Of a DNA stretch of 64,000 nt, positions 7,645 through 15,951 are shown one piece after another. This DNA comes from Pseudomonadota bacterium (lineage in GTDB: Bacteria; Desulfobacterota; Desulfarculia; Desulfarculales; Desulfarculaceae), in NCBI GenBank assembly GCA_018896025.1, contig JAHIND010000020.1:1-64000 (forward strand), read 5' to 3'. The notes beneath the pieces were generated by a model that worked only from the letters and a program-made list of their open reading frames with translations, ran no database searches and had not been told where the DNA came from. Each line of letters starts with the position of its first letter. The stretch's first letter is position 1. The position numbers and the translations under genes were made by a program.

Positions 7645-8304
7645 CTAACCGGGGTGCATGCCCGGAAACTTCTTGAACTGATCCAGGAGCACGTCCTTGA
7701 TGCCTCCCAGATGCGCTTTCATGTACTTTTCCGCGGCCCGGCCGTCGTTGCGGCGGCAGGCCTCGATTATCTTTTGGTGCTGGGCCAGGTAGTTTTCGAA
7801 ATGGCCCGGAATCTGGATGATGATGTAGTGGTAGCGGTAAATGCGCCTTTTCAGAGTGTCCAACAGCAGCTTCAGGTTGTCGTTGCCGCAGTTCTCGTAA
7901 AAGAAGAGGTGAAAGGCGTTGTTGTATTTGAGCCAGGCCTTGAGGTCGCCCTTGTGGGCCGCCTTGCGGCAGCCCTCTTGCAGTTTTTTCAGCTGGGCCA
8001 CCTGGGCCGGAGTGGCCTTTTCGGCGGTAAGGCGGGTTGCGTAGCTTTCCAGGAGCCAGCGCAGGTCGTAGATCTCCTCCACCTGGCGGGTGGAGAGCTT
8101 GGACACCCGGAACCCCTTGTGGTTCTCGAAGGTGAGCAACCCCTCGCTCTCCAGTTGGCGCAGGCACTCGCGGATGGTGCTGCGGCTGGCCTGGAATCTC
8201 TCGGAAAGCTCCTTTTCGGTCAGCCGTTCTCCGGGCAACATCTCGCCATAGGTGATACCGTCCCTGATGGCCTCGTAAATCCGTTCCCTGACCGACTCCG
8301 GCAT
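7645..8304 (-). CDS. GntR-family transcriptional regulator, FCD (FadR/VanR) subfamily
   Basis: 219 aa. Residues 1-70 are the winged helix-turn-helix ('IYEAIRDGITYGEMLPGERL', 'RFQASRSTIRECLRQLESEG'); the rest is an all-helical FCD ligand domain with the metal-binding-type residues spread over 'YNNAFHLFFYENCGN' and 'AQHQKIIEACRRND' and a final 'MKAHLGGI'. RBS GGGGGAG precedes the ATG. As first gene of the minus-strand catabolic run it probably regulates it, releasing DNA when a pathway acid or acyl-CoA binds. A matching operator lies in its own promoter (8499-8511). Confidence 0.92.
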   Translation of the reverse strand: MPESVRERIYEAIRDGITYGEMLPGERLTEKELSERFQASRSTIRECLRQLESEGLLTFENHKGFRVSKLSTRQVEEIYDLRWLLESYATRLTAEKATPAQVAQLKKLQEGCRKAAHKGDLKAWLKYNNAFHLFFYENCGNDNLKLLLDTLKRRIYRYHYIIIQIPGHFENYLAQHQKIIEACRRNDGRAAEKYMKAHLGGIKDVLLDQFKKFPGMHPG

Positions 8305-8654
8305 ATGCTTACCGTCTCCCCCGAGGCTTTTGCCTGACCGGCGTTAATGCAAAATCGGCGTTCACTTAATTCATCGCCTCGCTCAGCAGCCACAGTCATC
8401 CAAGGACCGCTGCGGCGGTTTGGCCCTGAGTTGCTCGCTGGTTGTTGAATCAAGATGTAGTGGGGGCGCAAAGTTGTTGTATGTAATGGTCTGATAACAT
8501 TGTCCGACAATCCGTGTCAAGCCCTTTGCTGAAGATTTAATTAAAAAGCGTCCGGCGGGGGCCTGCCCCATGGCCGAAGGCAGCGGGCGGCGATTTTCCT
8601 TCTGGACTGGCGCCGGGTGATGTTATATAAAAACTGAGAGGTGAATCACTAGAG
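8305..8654. other. Divergent intergenic region between GntR and double-TetR genes
   Basis: About 350 bp without a gene. It contains the GntR-side promoter with its operator (entered separately, 8496-8519) and, near the plus-strand gene, an AT-rich TTATATAAAA stretch (8622-8631) that could be the -10 region for the TetR-type gene. Between that and the start codon lies a short palindrome GTGA-A-TCAC (8642-8650) that could be a TetR operator. Nothing else recognised. Confidence 0.55.
8496..8519 (-). promoter_or_regulatory. Promoter with embedded GntR/FCD operator
   Basis: Read on the minus strand there is a perfect -35 TTGACA, and 18 bp further a -10-like TATCAG. The spacer contains the palindrome ATTGTC-C-GACAAT (8499-8511), which fits the TNGTNNNACNA pattern of FadR/VanR-type GntR regulators exactly. 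Binding there would block RNA polymerase, so the GntR gene and the downstream catabolic genes are probably autoregulated. Confidence 0.65.
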
Positions 8655-9932
8655 ATGTCTGAAGCCAAGCCCAAAAACGCACCCGCCAACCCCGGCCCCC
8701 ACTCCCTGACTCCCAAGGGGGCCCGCACCCGCCGGAGCCTGTTGCAGGCGGCCAGGCAGGTGTTCGGCGAGCATGGCTATTCCGGGGCCAGCGTTTCCCA
8801 GATAAGCCGGGAGTGCGGCCTGGGCCAGGGCACCTTCTACCAGTATTTCCGCAACAAGGATCAGGTGTTCCGGGAGGTGGTGGACGCCGCGCTGAGCGAT
8901 TTCTGGTCCCAGGCCAACGCCCTAAACCTGGAGGGCTTGACCCCCCGCGAGGCCCTGCGCCAGGTGCTGCTGCTACTTCTCAACCACTGCCGGGACTATG
9001 CCCCCATCCACCGGGTGCTCAACGAATTCGATATCATCGAAACCGTAACCATTAGTTATTACGACTCTATCGCCTGGTTCTTCCGGGACTTCCATCGCCG
9101 GGCGGTCAACCTAGGCCAGTTCCGATCCCTGGACCCCAACGTGGTGGCCTACTCCATGCTGGGCCTGGCCATCTTCGAGCAGCGCCCCTGGGAAGGCCTG
9201 GGGCCCAAGCACGGCCTGGAAGAAATGGCCGAGTTGTGCGCCTCTTTCCTGGAGAGCGGCATAAGCGGGCCTAAGGACTGGCACCCCCCCGCCGAGTGGT
9301 CCCTGCCCTCTCCGGCCCCGGCCCAGGAGGGCCTCCTGCCCTGGGAAGAGAGCGACTCGCCGGGCAAGGGCACCAAGATCGCCATTTTCCAGGCGGCCGA
9401 GCAGGTGTTGGGCGAGAGGGGCTATGCCGGGGCGGGCATCTCCGACATCACCCGCCAGGCCGGGGTGGCCCAGGGCACCTTTTACGTGTACTTCAAGAGC
9501 AAGCAGGACCTCATGAACGGGGTGGTGCGCTTTTTGAGCTACCAGCTCCGCCGTGAGCTGCGCCGGGCCACTGACCGCCACCAGGACCGCCGCGACAAAG
9601 AAGTACAGGGTATGCTTAGCTTTTTCCGCTTTCTCGGGCAACACAGCCTCATCTACCGCATCGTGTCGGAGTCCGAGGCCATCGTGCCCCAGGCGGCGGA
9701 ATACTATTACGACAAGCTGGCTGGCGGCTACGCCGCCTCTCTGGTCGGCCCGGTCAAAGACGGCGAAATACGCGACCTGCCCCTGGAAGTCATGGTTCCG
9801 GCCCTCATGGGCATTCACCACATGATCGGCCTGCGCTGGCTGGTCTGGAGCGCCGCCCCACGCCCTGACATCCCCAAGCAACTTATTGATGACGCTATAA
9901 GTTTGGTGGTTTTCGGCCTCTCGGGCCGTTGA
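8655..9932 (+). CDS. Double TetR-family transcriptional regulator (two TetR units in one chain)
   Basis: 425 aa, twice the usual TetR length. Two helix-turn-helix units are plain: residues about 25-80 ('ASVSQISRECGLGQGTFYQY', then FRNKDQVF) and about 238-295 ('AGISDITRQAGVAQGTFYVY', then FKSKQDLM). Each is followed by a helical ligand-binding-type domain, joined by a proline-rich linker around residues 205-232. The two halves resemble each other, so the gene probably arose by tandem duplication and fusion. It is the first plus-strand gene before an acyl-CoA cluster and divergent from the GntR gene, so local control of acyl-CoA catabolism is likely. A single chain could act as a pseudo-dimer; the ligand is unknown. 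Confidence 0.9.
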   Translation: MSEAKPKNAPANPGPHSLTPKGARTRRSLLQAARQVFGEHGYSGASVSQISRECGLGQGTFYQYFRNKDQVFREVVDAALSDFWSQANALNLEGLTPREALRQVLLLLLNHCRDYAPIHRVLNEFDIIETVTISYYDSIAWFFRDFHRRAVNLGQFRSLDPNVVAYSMLGLAIFEQRPWEGLGPKHGLEEMAELCASFLESGISGPKDWHPPAEWSLPSPAPAQEGLLPWEESDSPGKGTKIAIFQAAEQVLGERGYAGAGISDITRQAGVAQGTFYVYFKSKQDLMNGVVRFLSYQLRRELRRATDRHQDRRDKEVQGMLSFFRFLGQHSLIYRIVSESEAIVPQAAEYYYDKLAGGYAASLVGPVKDGEIRDLPLEVMVPALMGIHHMIGLRWLVWSAAPRPDIPKQLIDDAISLVVFGLSGR

Positions 9933-9959
9933 TGGAAGTTTGCATGGCGAACTTTACCC

Positions 9960-9989
9960 TTGACAGGGAAGCGCCTTGCGTTGCACAAT
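9960..9989 (+). promoter_or_regulatory. Candidate sigma-70 promoter for the enoyl-CoA hydratase operon
   Basis: Perfect -35 TTGACA (9960-9965), 18-bp spacer, -10-like CACAAT (9984-9989, four of six). It lies just after the TetR-type gene and some 215 bp before the hydratase start, leaving a long leader in which I recognise no riboswitch. Confidence 0.45.
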
Positions 9990-10204
9990 TCCTGACGGTT
10001 GGTTCATGTATCAGAAAAACATCTGCTTCTTTGCAAAATAACCGGCTCTGACCTCTCCGCGCTCAAAGCTGACCACGCCTTCCGCCGGGACCGACCGCCA
10101 GCGAGCACAGCGCCTCCGTGGCGCATTTACAAGCATCGTCCAAACGCCTGCCCAAGGCGCCGCCCCTTTGCGGTTGGATCGCAGCTCAGGAGCCCAGTTT
10201 GCCC

Positions 10205-11008
10205 ATGCCCGGTGAATACCCTCATTTGTCCCTGCGCCCCGGCCCCCAGATCTCCTGGGTGGTCATCGACCGCCAGGTGGACCGCAACTCCATCAACTCC
10301 CAGCTCATGGCCCAGTTGGAGGCCCTGCTGGAGGAGGTGGAGGCCTCCCCGGCCCAGGTGTTGGTGTTCACCGGCGCGGGCTCCAGCCACTTTATCGGCG
10401 GGGCCGACGGCATAGAGATGATGCAACTGGACCGCGTCGGGGGCCTGGCTTTTTCCCGGCGCTTCCAGGCCCTGCTGGACCGCATGGAGGCCAGCCCCCT
10501 GCTCTTGGTGGCGGCGATCAACGGCCTGTGCTTCGGCGGAGGCTTCGAGTTCGCCATGGCCTGCGATCTCCGGGTGGCGGCCTTTAGGGCGCGCATCGGT
10601 CTGCCCGAGGTCAAGGTGGGGCTCATCCCCGGCGGCGGCGGCACCCAGCGCCTGCCCCGGCTGGTGGGCCAGGGCCTGGCCATGGAGATGATCCTGAGCG
10701 GCAAGCTGCACTTCGGCCAGGAGGCGGCCCGCCTGGGCCTGGTGCACCGGGCGGTGCCCGACGAGGGTTTGGAGCAGGGGGTGAACGATCTGCTGAAACC
10801 CATCCTGCGCAACCCGGCCTACGCCTTGTCCCTGGCCAAGCGGGCGGTGAAGGCGGGCCAGGGCCTGCCCCTGGAGCAGGGCCTCATGGCCGAGGCCGAG
10901 CTGTTCAGCCGGTGCCACGACGAGAGCTTCTTCCGCGACCTTATGCACCAACAACTTGATTCCGGGGCCCTGACCACCAGCGAGATCAACAAGGAGAAAG
11001 CCAAATGA
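10205..11008 (+). CDS. Enoyl-CoA hydratase/isomerase (crotonase family)
   Basis: 267 aa from the ATG at 10205, chosen because AGGAG lies about 12 bp upstream and the protein then starts MPGEYPHLSLRPGPQISWVV, as crotonases do; an earlier in-frame ATG at 10118 would add 29 residues without crotonase character. Oxyanion-hole regions are visible: 'GSSHFIGGADGIEM' and 'NGLCFGGGFEFAMACD'. The catalytic-side segment 'IGLPEVKVGLIPGGGGTQRL' carries the expected glutamate. It would hydrate 2-enoyl-CoA in beta-oxidation or a related ring-cleavage pathway. The stop overlaps the next start by 4 bp (ATGA), so translation is coupled. Confidence 0.9.
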   Translation: MPGEYPHLSLRPGPQISWVVIDRQVDRNSINSQLMAQLEALLEEVEASPAQVLVFTGAGSSHFIGGADGIEMMQLDRVGGLAFSRRFQALLDRMEASPLLLVAAINGLCFGGGFEFAMACDLRVAAFRARIGLPEVKVGLIPGGGGTQRLPRLVGQGLAMEMILSGKLHFGQEAARLGLVHRAVPDEGLEQGVNDLLKPILRNPAYALSLAKRAVKAGQGLPLEQGLMAEAELFSRCHDESFFRDLMHQQLDSGALTTSEINKEKAK

Positions 11009-11580
11009 AGGTTTTGGGCATCACCGCCAGCCTGCGGCCGGGCAGCAACACCAAGTACTACATGGAGCAGTGCCTGGCCAAATTGGCCGCCCAGGGGCTG
11101 GAGACCCAGCTGGTCTCCCTGCGCCACAAGAAGATAAACCCCTGCCTGGGCTGCTACGCCTGCACCAAGGAAAAAAGCTGCGCCCAGAAAGATGACGACT
11201 TCGCCGAGATCATGGCCCTCATGGAGCAGGCCGACGGCATCGTGCTGGGCTCGCCGGTGTACCTGTCCTCGGTAGCCCCCCAGATGATGAGCCTGCTGGC
11301 CCGGGCCACCTTCGTGGCCCACTGGAACGGCAAGTTCCTGGCGGGCAAGGTGGGCGGGCCCATCACCGTGGCCCGGCGGGCCGGGCACAACATGGCCTTT
11401 TCCCAGCTTCTGCTGTGGTTCTTCATCAACGGCATCACCGTGCCCGGCTCCAGCTATTGGACCGTGGGCATGGCCGGGGCGGCTGGGGCCCACGACGCGG
11501 ATAAAGACCAGGAAGGTCTGACCCACGTGGCCAACTTCGCCGACAACATGGCCAAGGTGATGGCCAAACTTTTCGCCTGA
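11005..11580 (+). CDS. Iron-sulfur flavoprotein-type NAD(P)H:FMN oxidoreductase
   Basis: 191 aa. A flavodoxin-like fold is indicated by 'GITASLRPGSNTKYYMEQ' (FMN phosphate loop) and 'DGIVLGSPVYLSSVAPQMMS'. Residues about 50-62 read CLGCYACTKEKSC, i.e. C-x2-C-x2-C-x5-C, the compact [4Fe-4S] motif of archaeal/anaerobe iron-sulfur flavoproteins (Isf). It is translationally coupled to the enoyl-CoA hydratase, so it may pass electrons for, or directly reduce, an acyl-CoA intermediate; a general redox or oxidative-stress role is also possible. Confidence 0.82.
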   Translation: MKVLGITASLRPGSNTKYYMEQCLAKLAAQGLETQLVSLRHKKINPCLGCYACTKEKSCAQKDDDFAEIMALMEQADGIVLGSPVYLSSVAPQMMSLLARATFVAHWNGKFLAGKVGGPITVARRAGHNMAFSQLLLWFFINGITVPGSSYWTVGMAGAAGAHDADKDQEGLTHVANFADNMAKVMAKLFA

Positions 11581-11600
11581 AATTTACGGGGAGCTATAGC

Positions 11601-13118
11601 GTGCGGGGAATAGGATTCTGGCTAACTAAGCGCGAGGAGATCGCGCCGGAAAAAGAAGCGGTGGTGGACGGCGGCCGCCGCCTGAGCTACCGCCAACTAA
11701 ACCGGCGGGTCAACCGCCTGGCCCGCGCCCTGCAAGCCCAGGGCCTGGCCCAGGGGGACCGCCTGGCCCTGCTGTCCTACAACAGCCTGGAGTGCATCGA
11801 GGTGATCATGGCCTCGGCCAAGCTGGGCCTGCTCTTGGTGCCCCTTAACTGGCGGCTCACCGCGGCGGAGCTGACCTTCCAGTTGGGCGACAGCGGGGTC
11901 AAGACGCTTATCTTCGACCCCGAGTTGCAGGAGCTAGCCCAGGGCATCCTGGGGCGGATGAGCTTCGAACGCCTGATGGTCCTGGGAGCGGAGCCCCGCC
12001 TGGAGGCCCGGCCCTACGAGGCGCTTCTGGCCGGGCAGGGCCACGAGGAGCCGGTGGTGGACCAGGAGATCACCTCCGAGGCGCCCTTCATCATCATGTA
12101 CACCGCCGGCACCACCGGCAAACCCAAGGGCGCGGTGCTCACCCAGGGCAACTGCCTGTACAACGCCCTGAACCTCCAGGTTGACCTGGAGTTCACCTCC
12201 AGCGACCGCAACCTGGTGGCCCTGCCCATGTTCCACATCGGGGGCATCGGCCTGTTCACCCTGCCCATGCTCTACGTGGGCGGCACGGTGGTGATCCAAC
12301 GCAGCTTCGACCCGGCCGAGATGATCCGCCTGTTCGGCCAGGAAAACATAACCGTGTGCCTGGTGGTGCCGGCCATCTGGCTGTTCCTGATCCAGTCGCC
12401 CGCCTTCGACCCCGCCCCTCTGACCAAGGCTCGAATCCTCATGAGCGGCGGCGCGCCCCTGCCGGTGAGCCTGGTGGACGAGTACCACGCCCGCGGCATC
12501 GTCCTGCAGCAGGGCTACGGCATGAGCGAGGCGGCCCCTTCCATCAGCACCCTGGCCAAGCCCTGGGCGCTAAGCAAAAAGGGCTCGGTGGGCCGGGTCA
12601 TGTTCCACCTTGAGGCACGGGTGGGCGGCGAAGACTGCGCCGAGTTGCCCCGGGGCGAGGTGGGCGAGCTTTTGCTGCGGGGCCCCAACGTGATGCAGGG
12701 CTACTGGAACCGCCCCGAGGCCAATGAGGAAGCCTTTAGCGGGGGGTGGTTCCACACCGGCGACCTGGCCCGCATGGACGACCAGGGCTTCTTGTACATG
12801 GTGGACCGCAAAAAGGACATGTTCATCTCCGGCGGGGAGAACGTGTACCCGGCCGAAGTGGAGAACGCCATCTTCGCCCTGGAGCAGGTGGCCGAGGCCG
12901 CGGTCATCGGCCTGCCCGACCCCAAGTGGGGCGAGGTGGGCTGCGCGGTGGTGGTGCTCAAGGAGGGCCAAAGCCTTCAGGAGCAGGAAGTGACCGCCCA
13001 CCTGAAGACCTGCCTGGCCAAGTACAAGATTCCCAAAAAGGTGGTGTTCAGCCGGGCCCTGCCCCGCAACGCGGCGGGCAAGGTGCTCAAAAGAAATTTA
13101 AGGGAGCAGTACAGCTAG
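11601..13118 (+). CDS. AMP-forming long-chain-type acyl-CoA synthetase (ANL superfamily)
   Basis: 505 aa from a GTG start with GGGGAG about 10 bp upstream. Full set of ANL motifs: 'MYTAGTTGKPKGAVLTQGN', 'QQGYGMSEAAP', 'WFHTGDLARMDDQGFLYMVD' with 'ISGGENVYPAEVE', and a canonical C-terminal 'LPRNAAGKVLKRNL' with the catalytic lysine. It activates an unidentified carboxylic acid; adjacent Liv-type transporter genes suggest that the transported solute is its substrate. It lies 20 bp after the flavoprotein gene on the same strand. Confidence 0.92.
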   Translation: MRGIGFWLTKREEIAPEKEAVVDGGRRLSYRQLNRRVNRLARALQAQGLAQGDRLALLSYNSLECIEVIMASAKLGLLLVPLNWRLTAAELTFQLGDSGVKTLIFDPELQELAQGILGRMSFERLMVLGAEPRLEARPYEALLAGQGHEEPVVDQEITSEAPFIIMYTAGTTGKPKGAVLTQGNCLYNALNLQVDLEFTSSDRNLVALPMFHIGGIGLFTLPMLYVGGTVVIQRSFDPAEMIRLFGQENITVCLVVPAIWLFLIQSPAFDPAPLTKARILMSGGAPLPVSLVDEYHARGIVLQQGYGMSEAAPSISTLAKPWALSKKGSVGRVMFHLEARVGGEDCAELPRGEVGELLLRGPNVMQGYWNRPEANEEAFSGGWFHTGDLARMDDQGFLYMVDRKKDMFISGGENVYPAEVENAIFALEQVAEAAVIGLPDPKWGEVGCAVVVLKEGQSLQEQEVTAHLKTCLAKYKIPKKVVFSRALPRNAAGKVLKRNLREQYS

Positions 13119-13196
13119 CGCCGGCGGTCATGGGGATTTATCGCCGGCCAACTTTTTCGGCGGGGCCAAGGCCCGGCCAACCAAAGGAGGGAACGC

Positions 13197-14405
13197 ATGA
13201 GTTTTAAGAAAACGGGGAAGGTTCTTCTGATAGCGGGTCTGGCCCTGGCCCTGGCCGCCCCGGCGGCCCTGGCTGCCAAAGAACCCATCAAGATCGCCCA
13301 GGTGGTGGGGGTAACCGGCCCCTACGAGGCCTACACCAAGCAGTCCATCAACGGCTTCAAGATGGGCCTGGAATACGCCACCAACGGCACCATGGAGATC
13401 GACGGGCGGCCCATCGAGGTGATCATCAAGGACACCGCCCTTAAACCACAAAACGGCAAACAGCTCTTGACCGAAGCCTACCGCGACGACAAAGTGGATC
13501 TGGCCGTGGGGCCGGTTTCCTCGGCGGTGGCCGTGGCCATGCTGCCCGTGGCCCAGGAGTTCAAGAAGATCCTCATCGTTGAGCCCGCCGTGGCCGACTC
13601 CATCACCGGCCAGTACTGGAACCGCTATATCTTCCGCACCGGCCGCAACTCCTCCCAGGACGCGGTGGGCAACGCGGCGGCAGTGGCCAAGCCCGGCGTG
13701 GTCATCGCCACCATCGCCCAGGACTATTCCTTTGGCCGCGACGGCGTAGCAGCCTATAAAGCGGCCGCCGAAGCCCGCGGGGCCAAGGTGGTGCACACCG
13801 AGTTCGTGCCCGCCGCCACCGCCGACTTCACCGCCCCGGCCCAGCGCATCATCAAGGCCCTCAAAAATCAAAAGGGCGATAAGTACCTCTGTGTCTACTG
13901 GGCCGGCAAGAACAACCCCATGAGCAAGCTCAACGCCATGAAGCTGGACGAGCGCTACGGCATCAAGATAACCGCCGGCGGCAACATCCTGGACGCGCTC
14001 AGGGCCTACAAGCCCATGGAGGGCATGGAAGGCGCCACCTATTACTACTACACCAACCCCAAAAACAAGATTAACGACTGGCTGGTGAAAGAGCACGAGA
14101 AGCGCTTCAACGGCGCGCCCCCGGACTTCTTCACCTGCGGCGGCTTCGCGGCGGCCATGGCCGTGGTAACGGCCATCAAGAAGGCCAAATCCACGGACAC
14201 CGAAAAGCTCATCGTGGCCATGGAAGGCATGAAGTTCGACACCCCCAAGGGCGAGATGATGTTTCGCAAAGAGGACCATCAGGCCATGCAGGACATGTTC
14301 CACTTCCGCATCAAGAACAACCCCAAGCTGCCTTGGGCCGAGTGCGAGCTGGTGGAAGTGATCCCCTACAGCAAGATGGACATCCCCATCCGCAACAAGA
14401 AGTAA
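13197..14405 (+). CDS. ABC transporter substrate-binding protein, type 1 periplasmic fold
   Basis: 402 aa with signal peptide MSFKKTGKVLLIAGLALALA, cleavage near ALA-AKEPIKIAQ; periplasmic. 'PIKIAQVVGVTGPYEAYTKQ' and 'VDLAVGPVSSAVAVAMLPVA' are typical of the amide/aromatic/branched-chain acid binding group. Strong RBS AAAGGAGGGAACGC. It starts a complete transporter operon: binding protein, two ATPases, two permeases. Sequence differs considerably from the binding protein at 659-1894, so the two systems probably take different ligands. Confidence 0.93.
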   Translation: MSFKKTGKVLLIAGLALALAAPAALAAKEPIKIAQVVGVTGPYEAYTKQSINGFKMGLEYATNGTMEIDGRPIEVIIKDTALKPQNGKQLLTEAYRDDKVDLAVGPVSSAVAVAMLPVAQEFKKILIVEPAVADSITGQYWNRYIFRTGRNSSQDAVGNAAAVAKPGVVIATIAQDYSFGRDGVAAYKAAAEARGAKVVHTEFVPAATADFTAPAQRIIKALKNQKGDKYLCVYWAGKNNPMSKLNAMKLDERYGIKITAGGNILDALRAYKPMEGMEGATYYYYTNPKNKINDWLVKEHEKRFNGAPPDFFTCGGFAAAMAVVTAIKKAKSTDTEKLIVAMEGMKFDTPKGEMMFRKEDHQAMQDMFHFRIKNNPKLPWAECELVEVIPYSKMDIPIRNKK

Positions 14406-14418
14406 GCAAAAGCCTAGC

Positions 14419-14442
14419 GGGCGGGCGCCCCGGCGCCCGCCC
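14419..14442. promoter_or_regulatory. GC-rich hairpin after the second binding-protein gene
   Basis: Self-complementary stretch GGGCGGGCGCC / GGCGCCCGCCC around a two-base centre, 14 bp after the binding-protein stop and before livG. No T-run. Same position and character as the hairpin at 605-636 in the other transporter cluster, suggesting differential expression of binding protein and transporter core. Confidence 0.65.
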
Positions 14443-14464
14443 CCAACCAGGGGGAGAAGTGCCA

Positions 14465-15235
14465 GTGGCGAGCCAGGCACCGGTAGTGCAAACCAAGGAT
14501 TTGACCATCCGCTTCGGCGGCAACGTGGCCGTTAACGCGGTGAACCTGACGGTGGAGTCCTTCACCCTCAAGGCCATCATCGGGCCCAACGGCGCGGGCA
14601 AGACCACCCTGTTCAACTTGCTCAGCGGCCAGTACAAACCCACCAGCGGCAGCATCATGTTCAAGGGCCGGGAGGTGACCGACCTGGGCGCGGCGGACCG
14701 CACCCGCCTGGGAGTGGGCCGCTCGTTCCAACTCACCAACATCTTCCCCTCGCTCAGCGTTTTGGAAAACGTGCGCCTGGCTTTGCAGTCCAAGGCCAGG
14801 GTGGGCATGGTGTTCTGGCGCAACTACCGCTCCTACTCCGAGTTGGAGGACCGGGCCTACGAGTTGCTCCGGCAGGTGCTCATGGAAAAGCGCTGGGCGG
14901 TGGAGGCCAAGACCCTGACCCACGGGGAGCAGCGCAAGCTGGAGATCGCCATCCTCTTGGCTCTGGACCCGGAGCTTCTGCTGTTGGACGAGCCCACTGC
15001 GGGCATGAGCCTGGAGGAAGTGCCGGCCATTTTGGAGCTGATCCAACAGATCAAGGCGGCGCGCAACCGCACCATTATGCTGGTGGAGCATAAGTTCGAC
15101 ATGATCATGACCGTTTCCGATTCCATCGCCGTACTCAAGGAGGGCCGCCTGATCTGCGACGACTCACCCGAGGCGGTGGCCTGCAACAGCGAGGTGCTGG
15201 AAGCCTATCTGGGCGGGGGGGTGAAAAATGGCTGA
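14465..15235 (+). CDS. livG: Liv-type ABC transporter ATP-binding protein (LivG)
   Basis: 256 aa from GTG at 14465, about 6 bp after GGGGAGAA; a GTG at 14459 is too close to that RBS, and further upstream extension overlaps the preceding gene. Walker A 'GPNGAGKTTLF', Q-loop region 'GVGRSFQLTNIFPSLSVLEN', signature 'LTHGEQRKLEIA', Walker B 'LLLLDEPTAGM', H-loop 'MLVEHKFDM'. The 'AGM' after Walker B and the inserted segment are LivG features. Cytoplasmic ATPase of the importer; overlaps livF by 8 bp. Confidence 0.94.
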   Translation: MASQAPVVQTKDLTIRFGGNVAVNAVNLTVESFTLKAIIGPNGAGKTTLFNLLSGQYKPTSGSIMFKGREVTDLGAADRTRLGVGRSFQLTNIFPSLSVLENVRLALQSKARVGMVFWRNYRSYSELEDRAYELLRQVLMEKRWAVEAKTLTHGEQRKLEIAILLALDPELLLLDEPTAGMSLEEVPAILELIQQIKAARNRTIMLVEHKFDMIMTVSDSIAVLKEGRLICDDSPEAVACNSEVLEAYLGGGVKNG

Positions 15236-15938
15236 GCCCATCCTGTCGCTCACCAAGGTGCACACCTACATCGAGCAGCACCACATCCTGCAAGGGGTGG
15301 ACCTGAGCTTCATGCCCGGCCGGGCCACGGTGCTCTTGGGGCGCAACGGGGCGGGCAAGTCCACCACCCTGCGCACCGTAATGGGCCTGACCCCGGCGTC
15401 CTCGGGAGACATCGTCCTAAAGGGCCGGGCGGTGCAGGCCATGAAGCCCTACGAGGTGGCCAAGCAAGGGGTGGGTTTCGTGCCCGAGGACCAGGCGGTG
15501 CTCTACACCCTGAGCGTGGAAGAGAACTTCCGCCTGGCCATGCTTAACGAAAACGAGACCACCTGGGCCCGCATGGAAACCATCTTCCAGCTTTTTCCGG
15601 ACATGAAGAAGTTTTGGCGCTCCAAGGCGGGGGTGCTCTCCGGCGGGCAGAAGCAGATGCTGGCCATTGCCCGGGCCTTTGTCAACGACCACGACCTGCT
15701 GCTCATCGACGAGCCCTCCAAGGGCCTGGCCCCCATCGTGGTGGACCACCTCATCGAGTCCATCAACCACATCAAGAACCACACCACGGTGATCCTGGTG
15801 GAGCAGAACTTCTACATGGCCAGCCACATCGGGGTGGACTACTTCATCCTGGACGACGGGCGCACGGTGCACCAGGGGCTCATGGCCGATCTGGTTCACG
15901 ACGAAGGGCTCAAACAAAAGTACCTAGGCATCGCCTGA
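15228..15938 (+). CDS. livF: Liv-type ABC transporter ATP-binding protein (LivF)
   Basis: 236 aa. Walker A 'GRNGAGKSTTL', signature 'LSGGQKQMLAIARA', Walker B 'LLLIDEPSKGLAP' (the SKGLAP ending is characteristic of LivF), H-loop 'ILVEQNFYM'. Start overlaps the end of livG by 8 bp, so translation is coupled. Second ATPase subunit of the same importer; heterodimer with LivG expected. Confidence 0.94.
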   Translation: MAEPILSLTKVHTYIEQHHILQGVDLSFMPGRATVLLGRNGAGKSTTLRTVMGLTPASSGDIVLKGRAVQAMKPYEVAKQGVGFVPEDQAVLYTLSVEENFRLAMLNENETTWARMETIFQLFPDMKKFWRSKAGVLSGGQKQMLAIARAFVNDHDLLLIDEPSKGLAPIVVDHLIESINHIKNHTTVILVEQNFYMASHIGVDYFILDDGRTVHQGLMADLVHDEGLKQKYLGIA

Positions 15939-15951
15939 GGAGCGCGAAGGC

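Noticed and set aside
13128-14480. 450-codon minus-strand open frame opposite the binding-protein gene
   Set aside because: Antisense artefact; the plus strand has a signal peptide, RBS and binding-protein features.
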